From: Sphingobacterium hotanense
Lineage (GTDB): Bacteria; Bacteroidota; Bacteroidia; Sphingobacteriales; Sphingobacteriaceae
DNA length: 64,000 bases
NCBI RefSeq assembly: GCF_008274825.1
Contig: NZ_CP030848.1
Coordinates: forward strand, 1,426,001-1,490,000
Direction of reading: 5' to 3'
The stretch's first letter is position 1; every line of letters starts with the position of its first letter. The notes beneath the pieces were generated by a model. The model had not been told where the DNA came from and ran no database searches. It saw nothing but the letters and a program-made list of their open reading frames with translations. The position numbers and the translations under genes are program-made. Shown here one piece after another: positions 35,003-43,997 of this stretch.

Positions 35003-36073
35003 ATGAAAAAGAACATAATACCTTTGATATTGGTCGCTCTAATTGCCTGTTTACAAAGCTGTCAAAATCAACAAAAAGAAGAGGCAGCAAGCGTAATTTC
35101 CGCAGATATAATCGACAGCTCCTTTGTTTTACCAGAAGTGAGGCCCTTTGCTCAAGCGCACGCTTCAACATTGGTGCATTTGCAGGACGATACTTTTCTT
35201 ATCGCCTGGTTTGGCGGTACTAAAGAGAAGGATAATGATGTCGGTATTTGGCTGACGAAAGGGGATGGGAAGCAGTGGTCTGCTCCAGTAGAGATCGCTA
35301 AGATAAGAGAAGTGCCGCATTGGAATCCAGTTCTGTTCAAGGATGCGAATAATGATATTATATTATTTTTTAAGGTAGGCTCGGAAATCTCTATCTGGGA
35401 AACCTGGTATATCAAATCATCAGATCAAGGCGCAACATGGTCGACAGCACAGGAGTTAGTTGCCGGAGATAAGGGTGGCCGCGGTCCAGTTAGAAATAAA
35501 CCGATTGTGTTGTCGGATGGTAGCTGGCTTGCTGGCGCATCAAATGAAGATGGCGTTTGGCGCCCATTCGTAGATATCAGCAAAGACCAAGGAAAGACTT
35601 GGGAAGCATCAGAGTACTTAACATTTAATGTAGATAGTTTAGGTGGAGAGGGGATGATTCAACCGACCCTATGGGAGTCTGACCCTGGAAATGTTCATAT
35701 GCTTCTCCGCAGCAGCGGTGGGTATATCTACCGTAGCGACTCAAAAGACTATGGTAAAACGTGGAACCCATCTTATAAGATCGATCTTCCAAATCCAAAC
35801 AGCGGCATTGATTTGGCCAAGATGGAAGATGGTTTACTTTGCTTATTATATAATCCGGACAACAAAAACTGGGGTTCTCGAGCAGACCTAAGGCTGGCGG
35901 TTTCTACGGACAATGGTAAGACATGGAAAGATTTAATTGACCTCGAGAAGGGGAAAGAGGGCGACGAGTATTCTTATCCTGCGATTATTCAATGGGGAGA
36001 CCATATCGCGATGACCTATACATGGAATCGCTCTAACATAGCATTCAAACATTTTAAAATAAACGATAAATAA
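35003..36073 (+). CDS. BNR/Asp-box lipoprotein (sialidase superfamily)
   Basis: The 356-residue product has a signal with lipobox LQSC (Cys about 20) and several Asp boxes: SSDQGATW, SKDQGKTW, SDSKDYGKTW and STDNGKTW. It also has a conserved-looking MLLRSSGGYIYRSDS segment. It resembles the PF13088-type sialidase-like propellers. No clear FRIP motif is seen. Being lipid-anchored, it may act at the outer membrane next to SusC/SusD. It has its own motif-promoter pair upstream. Confidence 0.75.
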   Translation: MKKNIIPLILVALIACLQSCQNQQKEEAASVISADIIDSSFVLPEVRPFAQAHASTLVHLQDDTFLIAWFGGTKEKDNDVGIWLTKGDGKQWSAPVEIAKIREVPHWNPVLFKDANNDIILFFKVGSEISIWETWYIKSSDQGATWSTAQELVAGDKGGRGPVRNKPIVLSDGSWLAGASNEDGVWRPFVDISKDQGKTWEASEYLTFNVDSLGGEGMIQPTLWESDPGNVHMLLRSSGGYIYRSDSKDYGKTWNPSYKIDLPNPNSGIDLAKMEDGLLCLLYNPDNKNWGSRADLRLAVSTDNGKTWKDLIDLEKGKEGDEYSYPAIIQWGDHIAMTYTWNRSNIAFKHFKINDK

Positions 36074-36139
36074 TGACAAATTAATTTACAACTCTTTGTT
36101 AATTAAACATTTCAGACCAAAATCTTATTTCAGAAAATT

Positions 36140-39100
36140 ATGACAGCATACAAGTTTATAACAACGATTAAGTTGTGTATTCTGATATGTTTGGCCGGCC
36201 TATTGCCAAATTTATCAGTGCAAGCACAACAACTCACTCTAAGTGGAGTGGTGAAATCGGAAGCAGATGGTGCAGCATTGACGGGTGTGAGTATTCGCAC
36301 CGATCAATCGGGAAATTCTGCTGGAACCAACGCGAATGGGCAATTTACCATTCGAATAACAAATGAAGACCGACTCCTAAAGGTTTCCTTTGTAGGCTAT
36401 GAATCAGTGGATTTTCCAATCCAAAATAGACGTAACGTAGAGATTTTTTTGAAGCCTTCGAATCAAGTTCTTGAATCGGTAGTCGTTACAGCGCTGGGCA
36501 TTAAGCGTAGCGAGCGCTCTCTGGGGTACTCGGTAGGCAAAGTAGATGGCGAGAGCCTGAATAAAGTCGTTCAAGAGAACGTATTGGGAGGTATTGCAGG
36601 AAAGGTCCCAGGCGTGACGATTAGTCAAACTGGGGGTGTCGGTTCATCGATGAGTATGATCATCCGCGGAGCAACGTCTTTGAGTTCAGACAATCAGCCA
36701 CTTTATGTGATTGACGGCGTTCCTATGATCAGCGGGATGAACAATGTGCGCGCGATGGGTGACCGTAATGAAGTGGATTATGGTAACCCTATTGCAGATA
36801 TCAATCCTGACGATATTGAGAGTATTTCAATCTTAAAGGGGCCGAGTGCTGCAGCATTATATGGCTCACGCGCTGGTAATGGCGTTGTCTTAATTACGAC
36901 TAAGTCAGGTAAAGAGGGCCAGAAAACGACGGTTAATTTTTCTACCAATAATGTGTTTGAGGTTCCGTATCGATTTATGGACTTCCATTACAAGTTTGCA
37001 TCCGGTGCAAGAACGAAAATTTACAATGAGTCGGCAGAATATTGGTATGGTCCAGAGCTTGATAAAGGCAATTTGGCGGTACAGTGGAATAGCCCTTTGG
37101 ATGCCAATGGTAACAAGATTCCGACGGAACTTCGTTCATACAAGGACAATATGAAGAACTTCCTGAATACAGGATTCTCGACAACAAACAATTTGTCGAT
37201 AACCGGAGCAGGTCAGAAGGTGCTTTATCGGGCGTCGCTCAACAACTTGACGCATAAAGGGATGATTCCAAACACTGACCTAATACGGAGCGGGCTGAAT
37301 TCCAGTGTTACTTATTCTATTCTAGATAATCTGAAGCTTTCTACGGATATTAATTTCGTTCGTAATAAGTCGAACGATATGCCGGATGCTGGTAATCGCG
37401 CAGGTAGTCCTCTGCAAGCAGTTTATATCTATCCACACGTTAATGTGTTAGATTTAAAGGACTACTGGGAACCTGGACAGGAGGAAATTAAACAACGACA
37501 AGTTGCGCCAGGTCTTGATAATCCTTATTTCTTAGCTTATGGTTTGACCAATGCATTTAAACGCGACAGGGTCTTCGGAAACCTGAAGCTAGATTGGCAA
37601 GTGAATGACCGTATTTCAGCCTTTCTTCGTGCTGCGGAAGCTCGATCTATGGAAACACGCGAAACAAAAATCCCATGGAGCTTTAGCAGGGATTTAAAGG
37701 GCGGATATCACTTGCAAGACATCAAAACTAGAGAGAACAATGTAGATTTCTTAGTTTCCTATAAAGGCGGTGATGAGATTCCGGATTTCGGTTATAATAT
37801 CTCCCTTGGCGGTAACTACATGTATCAGTACAATACGGATTTCTATTCTGGCTCGCAGCGTAACGCTGGTTTGACTATTCCGGGCTTATACCGTCTGTCC
37901 AATATCCCAAGTGCGGGCTTGATTATCGCAAATGGCGAGTATGAAAAAGCGGTATACAGCTTATATGCGATGGCGAATTTAAGTTATAAGAATCAGTTGT
38001 TTTTGGATCTAACGGGACGAAATGACTGGTCGAGTACACTTCCAGAATCCAATCGTTCCTACTTTTATCCTTCGGCATCTTTAAGCTGGATAGCGAACGA
38101 AACTCTTCAATTACCATCCGCTATATCGATGTTAAAACTTAGAGCCGGTTTTGCGCAGGTAGGTAATGATACGAATCCTTATCAATTAAATCCGGTTTTG
38201 GGAACAGCGCGATGGGGCGACATAATCTATACGGCTATGCCTCGCACTTTGTTGAACGCCCAGCTTAAGCCTGAAATTGCGACATCCTCGGAGTTTGGAT
38301 TCGATCTGAACCTTTATAATAATCGTCTTCGTTTTGAAGGAACTTATTTTATTGCAGAAAACAAAAATCAAATCCTTTCGGTGCAGATGCCATGGTCCTC
38401 AGGTTATTCGAGCAAGTTGATCAATGCCGGTAGATTGCAAAGTAAGGGCTGGGAATTTGTTTTAGGTGGTACTCCAATCAAGCGCGACAATGGCTTGACC
38501 TGGGATGTAAATGTTAATTTCACCAATACAAGAACACGTATTCTAGAGTTGGCACCAGGTATCGATTATATCGCTTATTGGGAAGAAAATAACGGCGGAG
38601 CCCTTACTTGGGTCGGAGATGAGGTCGGAAACCTATATAGCCGTGGCTACCAGCATGTTAAAGATCCGAACTCTGAATACTATAAATGGCCGATATTAGA
38701 CCGACAAGGGCAATGGATTCAAGACAATGCGATTGATGCAAAGATGAAGGTGGGTAACTTTAATCCGAATTTCCTCGCAGGTATGCAATCTACATTGACG
38801 TATAAGAAGATTAGCCTAAGCTTTAGCTTAGACTGGCGCTACGGTGGTCAGTTTATGTCGTCAACCTACCGTTATGGTGGTTCGAACTGGAAATCACAGC
38901 ATTTGTTGAATTCATTAATCCCGGGAGGTAATTACTCGGCAGAGGAAATCGTTGCCCTATTGAAGTCTGATCCCGGGAAGTATATCATCCCTTCTAACGG
39001 ACGTTTCCCACTTGTAGGTGGTTTAACGCAGGAAAGTGGCGGTTACAAACTGGTTCTTGATGGTGTTGAAGCTTATGACGGTGCATTTATTCCCGGCGTT

Positions 39101-39469
39101 ATTGCTGAATATGATCAATCTGGAAACCTCATTGGCTACCGAGAGAACCTAGGCGGGGCGGGTACCAATGTTTATCCAATCGGACAGCAGTTCCCATGGA
39201 ATTACAACCAACAAGTGATTTTTGATTCTGATTTCATCAAGTTGCGAGAACTCTCTATTGGTTATGATTTCACAAATATCAAGCGTGTTAAAAACTTAAG
39301 AGTGTCACTCTTTACGCGGAATATTATGCTTTGGACGAAGGCCGGAATCGGGATTGATCCAGAGCGTGCTTTCCAAGCAACCGGAAATAGCTTCCGTCAG
39401 GGTATAGAGATCCAGAATGTTAGCCCTTGGACTGTTCCATTTGGTTTCAAATTAGACTTAACCCTATAA
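36140..39469 (+). CDS. SusC/RagA-family TonB-dependent outer-membrane transporter
   Basis: The 1109-residue protein has a signal peptide (LSVQAQ), a carboxypeptidase-regulatory-like domain (LTLSGVVKSEADGAALTGVS, FVGYESVDF) and a TonB plug with VLESVVVTALGIKRSERSLG, DGVPMISG and IESISILKGPSAAALYGSRA. A 22-strand barrel follows, ending in a phenylalanine-containing terminal strand (PFGFKLDLTL). It imports oligosaccharides with its SusD partner, 12 bases downstream. No sigma/anti-sigma pair is nearby, so control probably comes from the AraC gene. Confidence 0.95.
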   Translation: MTAYKFITTIKLCILICLAGLLPNLSVQAQQLTLSGVVKSEADGAALTGVSIRTDQSGNSAGTNANGQFTIRITNEDRLLKVSFVGYESVDFPIQNRRNVEIFLKPSNQVLESVVVTALGIKRSERSLGYSVGKVDGESLNKVVQENVLGGIAGKVPGVTISQTGGVGSSMSMIIRGATSLSSDNQPLYVIDGVPMISGMNNVRAMGDRNEVDYGNPIADINPDDIESISILKGPSAAALYGSRAGNGVVLITTKSGKEGQKTTVNFSTNNVFEVPYRFMDFHYKFASGARTKIYNESAEYWYGPELDKGNLAVQWNSPLDANGNKIPTELRSYKDNMKNFLNTGFSTTNNLSITGAGQKVLYRASLNNLTHKGMIPNTDLIRSGLNSSVTYSILDNLKLSTDINFVRNKSNDMPDAGNRAGSPLQAVYIYPHVNVLDLKDYWEPGQEEIKQRQVAPGLDNPYFLAYGLTNAFKRDRVFGNLKLDWQVNDRISAFLRAAEARSMETRETKIPWSFSRDLKGGYHLQDIKTRENNVDFLVSYKGGDEIPDFGYNISLGGNYMYQYNTDFYSGSQRNAGLTIPGLYRLSNIPSAGLIIANGEYEKAVYSLYAMANLSYKNQLFLDLTGRNDWSSTLPESNRSYFYPSASLSWIANETLQLPSAISMLKLRAGFAQVGNDTNPYQLNPVLGTARWGDIIYTAMPRTLLNAQLKPEIATSSEFGFDLNLYNNRLRFEGTYFIAENKNQILSVQMPWSSGYSSKLINAGRLQSKGWEFVLGGTPIKRDNGLTWDVNVNFTNTRTRILELAPGIDYIAYWEENNGGALTWVGDEVGNLYSRGYQHVKDPNSEYYKWPILDRQGQWIQDNAIDAKMKVGNFNPNFLAGMQSTLTYKKISLSFSLDWRYGGQFMSSTYRYGGSNWKSQHLLNSLIPGGNYSAEEIVALLKSDPGKYIIPSNGRFPLVGGLTQESGGYKLVLDGVEAYDGAFIPGVIAEYDQSGNLIGYRENLGGAGTNVYPIGQQFPWNYNQQVIFDSDFIKLRELSIGYDFTNIKRVKNLRVSLFTRNIMLWTKAGIGIDPERAFQATGNSFRQGIEIQNVSPWTVPFGFKLDLTL

Positions 39470-39481
39470 AGCCTAAATGTC

Positions 39482-41161
39482 ATGAAAAGAAGATTCATAA
39501 AATATATTGTAGCTGCCAGTTTGATATTCTCAATTGCTGGTTGTAAAGATCTTTCGGAAATTAATATCAATCCGAATGGTGTTGATCCGAGTCGAGCAAA
39601 TGTCAACTTGATGCTGCCGGGATTACTGAGCAGTTTATCTGGACATTACGCCATATTGGATAACAGCCTTTCCAGCGGAATTATGCAGCATATGCAGGAA
39701 GACGGATGGTTTGATGGGTATAATCATTATCGTTGGGACTCGAAAGATTGGGGGGAATGGTACGAAATATTAGCGAACAACGATGTGATGTTGAAAGCTG
39801 CTGTAACCAATCAGCTGCCCATGCATGAGGGTATTGGTTTGGTCGTTAGAGCATTTGCCTTTGGCGTAGTCACTGACCTTTGGGGCGATGCGCCCTATAC
39901 CGAAGCGATCAAAGCGAATGAACAAATTACACAGCCTAAATTTGATGGGCAGGAAACTATTTATAAAGGTATACTTGCCGATTTACAAAGGGCATCCGAA
40001 CTTTTTCAAGCAGGGAATACATCGGGTATTATCGCTAATAATGACTTAATCTATAAGGGAGATATCAAGAAATGGCATCAATTTGCAAATAGCATGCTTC
40101 TTCGTTACGCCATGCGCCTTTCTGAAAAAATGCCAAATGAAGCAGCTCAAATTATAAAAAGAGTTTACGACAGCGGAGTTTATTTATCGAACACTGCTAA
40201 TAATGCTTCTGTAAATTATCTGGGCAATACCAGCGGCGATTCTTATTTCTTAGCCACCCAATTTGATGCTGACGGGAGTATATTCCGTCGCAGAAAGGTG
40301 GCAAAGACAATAATGGATTTATTGATAGCGAATAAGGATCCTAGACTAACGGTATGGGTGTCGCCGGTGCACTGTCAATGGGTGGAAGACCTAACGCTCA
40401 GCACCGCATATGATGCTTTTGTGCGGAAGAATAATGTGCCGCAAAGCTATAACAGCTTGACATTTGTGCAATATCAGACCGAGATTGCAGCGGGGCATAA
40501 ATTTACACGCCATTACAACCCAAATATCCTCGGATATCGACTTGATACAGCGAAGTATGTAGGGGTTCCTGCTGGATCGCTCGAGCCGAGTTCTTATAAT
40601 CTGAATCCGACTCCTGGGCAAATTGTTCAAAACCAACATGTGTCGCAGTTGTCTGCCATGTATCGACAACCGACTGGTACTTATTTAAAACGTCGATTAG
40701 CAACTACTGAGGAAACCTATTTCATATTGGCTGAAGCTGCGCAACGTGGATGGATTGGCGGGAATGCGGAGACTTTATATAATGAGGCTATCAAAGCTTC
40801 GTTGACTGCTTGGGGGGTACCGGATAAATATGCTGCTTACATCGCGCAGCCTAATGTCAAGTATAAAGGCACTTTAGAGCAGATTATTCAACAAAAATGG
40901 GTGGCTAGCTGGAATTGTGCGACTGAGTCGTGGATGGATTTCCGAAGAACGGGTTTTCCAAAGCTAGTCGCTGGCCCTGCATCTGCTGAAACTGTATTGC
41001 CTGTACGCTTTATTTATGGGAACAATGAAATAAATGCGAATAGAGAAAATCTAGAAGCTGCAATTGAAGGCTTGCAAGAAACGCCATATTCAAAAGTGCG
41101 TGGAAAGAACAGTCAATGGTCGAAGCCCTGGATTTTGCAAGGAACAAATAAACCATGGTAA
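39482..41161 (+). CDS. SusD/RagB-family glycan-binding lipoprotein
   Basis: The 559-residue protein has the lipobox SIAGC (Cys about 21) and the SusD-like pattern: INPNGVDPSRANVNLMLPG, VVTDLWGDAPYTEAI, AAQRGWIGGNAETLYNEAI, and the C-terminal WMDFRRTGFPKL. It most resembles the SusD_2 branch. It caps the SusC transporter and binds its ligand. Its end overlaps the GDPD gene by seven bases. Confidence 0.9.
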   Translation: MKRRFIKYIVAASLIFSIAGCKDLSEININPNGVDPSRANVNLMLPGLLSSLSGHYAILDNSLSSGIMQHMQEDGWFDGYNHYRWDSKDWGEWYEILANNDVMLKAAVTNQLPMHEGIGLVVRAFAFGVVTDLWGDAPYTEAIKANEQITQPKFDGQETIYKGILADLQRASELFQAGNTSGIIANNDLIYKGDIKKWHQFANSMLLRYAMRLSEKMPNEAAQIIKRVYDSGVYLSNTANNASVNYLGNTSGDSYFLATQFDADGSIFRRRKVAKTIMDLLIANKDPRLTVWVSPVHCQWVEDLTLSTAYDAFVRKNNVPQSYNSLTFVQYQTEIAAGHKFTRHYNPNILGYRLDTAKYVGVPAGSLEPSSYNLNPTPGQIVQNQHVSQLSAMYRQPTGTYLKRRLATTEETYFILAEAAQRGWIGGNAETLYNEAIKASLTAWGVPDKYAAYIAQPNVKYKGTLEQIIQQKWVASWNCATESWMDFRRTGFPKLVAGPASAETVLPVRFIYGNNEINANRENLEAAIEGLQETPYSKVRGKNSQWSKPWILQGTNKPW

Positions 41162-42012
41162 TCAACAATCCTATCGTATCCTTAAGTTTAGTATGTCTGA
41201 TATTTTTCGGACATACTATTCTATCGTTTGCACAAATAAAACATCACTCGACCTCAGGTAGAGAATCAAAACGGAATATTAAAGTGGTAGCCCATCGGGC
41301 AAACAACGGAGAGGAAAAATATCCGGAAAATTCCATTACGATGATTCAGTCATGTTTGGATCAGGGACTTCAAATTCTTGAGCTAGATATTCGTCAAACA
41401 AAGGATAAACAACTCGTTATTCTGCATGATAAAACCGTAGACCGAACAACAAACGGGAAAGGTAATATTGCGGACCTCACTCTTCACGAGCTTCAACAAT
41501 TAAATTTGAAGCACGAAGGCAAAATAACACGTCTGAAAGTACCAACTTTGGAAGAGGTGTTGAAGTTGACAAAAGGAAAAGTGATGCTCGATTTGGATAT
41601 AAAGATTGAGGGCGAAGATTCTTATAGAAGGATTGTTGAATTGGTAAAAAAGTATGACATGAATGAAAATGTTCTATTCTTCTTGTATGATGTAGCAGAT
41701 ATACCAACCCTTCATAAGCTTGCCCCAAATGCGCAGATATTGGCACGCGTCCGAAACTCCGAGGAAATTAACCTTGTTCAGCAGTATCCATTCATTCGCT
41801 ATATACATATCGACGAGGAGTGCTACGCTGATGCGACTATGAAATCTTTGATCGACAAAGGTTATGAAGTCTGGTTGAACAGTTTAGGACATTACGACAG
41901 ACTTCAGAAGTCAAATGGAAACGGTTTTGAGCAGTTTCTAAAAAAATATCCACATATTACGATCATTCAAACCGACTTGGGTTTAGAACTCATCCGCTAT
42001 TTGAACAGATGA
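41155..42012 (+). CDS. Glycerophosphodiester phosphodiesterase-family protein, secreted
   Basis: The 285-residue protein has a signal peptide (ILSFAQ) and the GDPD motifs VVAHRANNGEEKYPENSI, LELDIRQTKDKQLVILHDKT and DLTLHELQQLN. The HR, E-x-D and H residues expected for metal and catalysis are present. It should cleave glycerophosphodiesters (or similar) to glycerol-phosphate and an alcohol. Its start overlaps the SusD stop region, suggesting translational coupling. A second GDPD is encoded at 51098. Confidence 0.85.
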   Translation: MVINNPIVSLSLVCLIFFGHTILSFAQIKHHSTSGRESKRNIKVVAHRANNGEEKYPENSITMIQSCLDQGLQILELDIRQTKDKQLVILHDKTVDRTTNGKGNIADLTLHELQQLNLKHEGKITRLKVPTLEEVLKLTKGKVMLDLDIKIEGEDSYRRIVELVKKYDMNENVLFFLYDVADIPTLHKLAPNAQILARVRNSEEINLVQQYPFIRYIHIDEECYADATMKSLIDKGYEVWLNSLGHYDRLQKSNGNGFEQFLKKYPHITIIQTDLGLELIRYLNR

Positions 42013-42058
42013 TGCTTTTACTTGAAGATTATACCAATGAATTAACAATAAATTGATT

Positions 42059-42994
42059 ATGAAAACACTATTTAAATTCTTTTTAATTCTTCTATTCTTC
42101 CAGCCTGCCTTTGCTCAGGAAAAGACCCTTGCCGAAAAGCTTGGTTATAAGAAGAATGACATCCTTTTAATCATCAATAACGATGATTCGGGAATGAGCT
42201 ATGCATCGAATCAGGGCACGATTGAAGGGATGGAAAATGGATTGATAAGCTCTTCGACCATTATGTTCAATTGCCCTTGGAGTTTGGATATAGTTAACTA
42301 TGTGAAACAACATCCGGATAAGCATTTTGGTGTTCATTTAACGCTTACCTCAGAATGGAAGAATTACAAGTGGTCTTCAGTTGCCTCCTCCAATACCGTT
42401 TCATCATTACTAGATCCAAATGGCTACTTATGGAAATCGGTGGAAGAAGTATATCAGCATGGAGATCCTGAACATGCTTATCTAGAGGGTAAAGCACAGA
42501 TCGAAAAGGCGCTTCATTATGGGTTGCCCATTACACATATTGATTCGCATATGGGGACATTTCAGTTAAAACCAGCGTATATTGAGAAATATGTGCAATT
42601 GGCGGTTGATTTCAATTTACCACTTCGTATGGCTTCACAATCTACTTTAGCAAAGTATGGCATGCCTAATCTTCGCCGAGATTGCGCGAAAAAAGGATTG
42701 GTGTTTACTGATTATATGGTTTATGAAGAGCTAGCAAACTACAAGGACGATGTCGAAGGTTTTTGGCTTAAGGTAATCAATGACCTTAAACCGGGTGTGA
42801 CCGAGTTATATCTGCATGCGTCTAAAGATACCGATGATCTACGTGTATTTACGGGTAGCTGGAAAAAGAGAATCGCAGAATTGGAGGTATTCACGAAGAG
42901 TGAGAAGATTAAGGCGGCTATTAAAGGACGGAATATTCATATCATTAGCTATAAGTCATTGTATGACCTTCAACAAAGGCAGAACAAAAAATAA
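42059..42994 (+). CDS. YdjC/ChbG-family carbohydrate deacetylase-like, secreted
   Basis: From ATG 42059 the 311-residue protein has a signal peptide (FQPAFAQ) and the YdjC metal motifs: NNDDSGMSYASNQGTIEGME (Asp pair) and ITHIDSHMGTFQ (His pair). ChbG-type enzymes remove N-acetyl groups from chito-oligosaccharide-type sugars. Secretion is unlike cytoplasmic ChbG. The substrate here is open. It ends the first strand run, four bases before the end of the convergent AraC gene. Confidence 0.8.
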   Translation: MKTLFKFFLILLFFQPAFAQEKTLAEKLGYKKNDILLIINNDDSGMSYASNQGTIEGMENGLISSSTIMFNCPWSLDIVNYVKQHPDKHFGVHLTLTSEWKNYKWSSVASSNTVSSLLDPNGYLWKSVEEVYQHGDPEHAYLEGKAQIEKALHYGLPITHIDSHMGTFQLKPAYIEKYVQLAVDFNLPLRMASQSTLAKYGMPNLRRDCAKKGLVFTDYMVYEELANYKDDVEGFWLKVINDLKPGVTELYLHASKDTDDLRVFTGSWKKRIAELEVFTKSEKIKAAIKGRNIHIISYKSLYDLQQRQNKK

Positions 42995-42998
42995 CCTT

Positions 42999-43874
42999 CT
43001 AATTAAATTGCTGTATGTACGCTTTAGGGGTACATTTCTTTAAAATCTTGAAATGCCTGTAGAAGTTCGAACTATTTTCAAACCCTGACTCTTCGGCAAT
43101 CTGTTTGATTGCGAAGTTAGAGTTGATGAGCAGACGGCAGGCATGATTTAGACGAACCTCTGTAAGGAAATCAAAATAGGATTTGTTCGTCATCTGTTTG
43201 AAATAACGACAAAATGAAGTAACACTTAGGTTAGCGATGTTGGCAATATCTTCGATGTAAATCTTCTCTTGAAAGTTCTTAAAAGTATAATTGAATATAT
43301 TATTCATACGCTCTTCGTCAATGCTATTGTATTTGTGTTGAGCGTATTCATGTGAGATGAGTTTGTATTCGCAGGAAGAGGCCAATAGTTCGAAGATCTC
43401 TAAAAGATAGATAATCTTCCGCAATCGACTAGATTCGTGCATTTTGACCATTAAATTGCGGATTTGTGCTTTTGTTTCACCGACAATGTATAGTCCTGAT
43501 TTCGATGTGTTTAAAAGCTTAAGTAGGTCAGATGTTTCAGGAATATGGAGGAATTCTTTACCTAATGAGTCTGGGTGGAAATGTAAAACTAAAGCCTCTA
43601 CATAATGATCAGATTGCTTATTGATGCTACATTTCCAGGTATGAGGAAGATTGGAGCCAAGAAGAATCATTTCATCCTCTTGAAAGTTGCTGATATTATC
43701 TCCGATAAACTTCAGCCCCTGACCTTTAATCACATAATGCAGCTCGATCTCCGGATGATAATGCCATATCGTACCAAAGTTTGGCAGCAGATCATGCCGA
43801 ATACGGAAAGTGTTATCTGATTGTTTGGGAACCTGGTGGAATTTAGGTTTCATAATACATTGGTGTTGTGTCAT
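42999..43874 (-). CDS. AraC-family transcriptional regulator with cupin domain
   Basis: The 291-residue protein has an N-terminal cupin (IWHYHPEIELHYVIKGQGLK, DEMILLGSNLPHTW) and two C-terminal AraC helix-turn-helices (IEDIANIANLSVTSFCRYFK, IKQIAEESGFENSSNFYRHF). It would sense a sugar and activate transcription. A second ATG seven codons in (43853) is an equally possible start. The motif TGATAATATATTAGA lies 37 nt upstream, between it and the isomerase gene, and recurs in front of two other units, making it the candidate regulator of the whole locus. Confidence 0.85.
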   Translation of the reverse strand: MTQHQCIMKPKFHQVPKQSDNTFRIRHDLLPNFGTIWHYHPEIELHYVIKGQGLKFIGDNISNFQEDEMILLGSNLPHTWKCSINKQSDHYVEALVLHFHPDSLGKEFLHIPETSDLLKLLNTSKSGLYIVGETKAQIRNLMVKMHESSRLRKIIYLLEIFELLASSCEYKLISHEYAQHKYNSIDEERMNNIFNYTFKNFQEKIYIEDIANIANLSVTSFCRYFKQMTNKSYFDFLTEVRLNHACRLLINSNFAIKQIAEESGFENSSNFYRHFKILKKCTPKAYIQQFN

Positions 43875-43910
43875 CTAATTTAAATAAAAAACATGAACCG
43901 ACCTAAAACA

Positions 43911-43925
43911 TGATAATATATTAGA
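43911..43925. promoter_or_regulatory. Motif copy 3 in the divergent AraC / isomerase intergenic region
   Basis: TGATAATATATTAGA is identical over 15 bases to the copy at 29511-29525. The palindromic core is AATATATT. No clear TAnnTTTG box lies 22 nt away in either direction here, unlike the other two copies, so this copy may serve autoregulation. Confidence 0.55.
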
Positions 43926-43997
43926 ATGATCGGGCAATTTTTAAAAGTTATTAGCCTTCTGAATTTTATTATTTCGTATAACTAATTATAAATCAAT

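Noticed and set aside
31487..36073. Sialic acid utilisation as the role of the locus
   Set aside because: The propellers lack a visible FRIP motif, and no NanE, NanK or NagB homologs lie nearby; the NanA-family aldolase alone is not enough.
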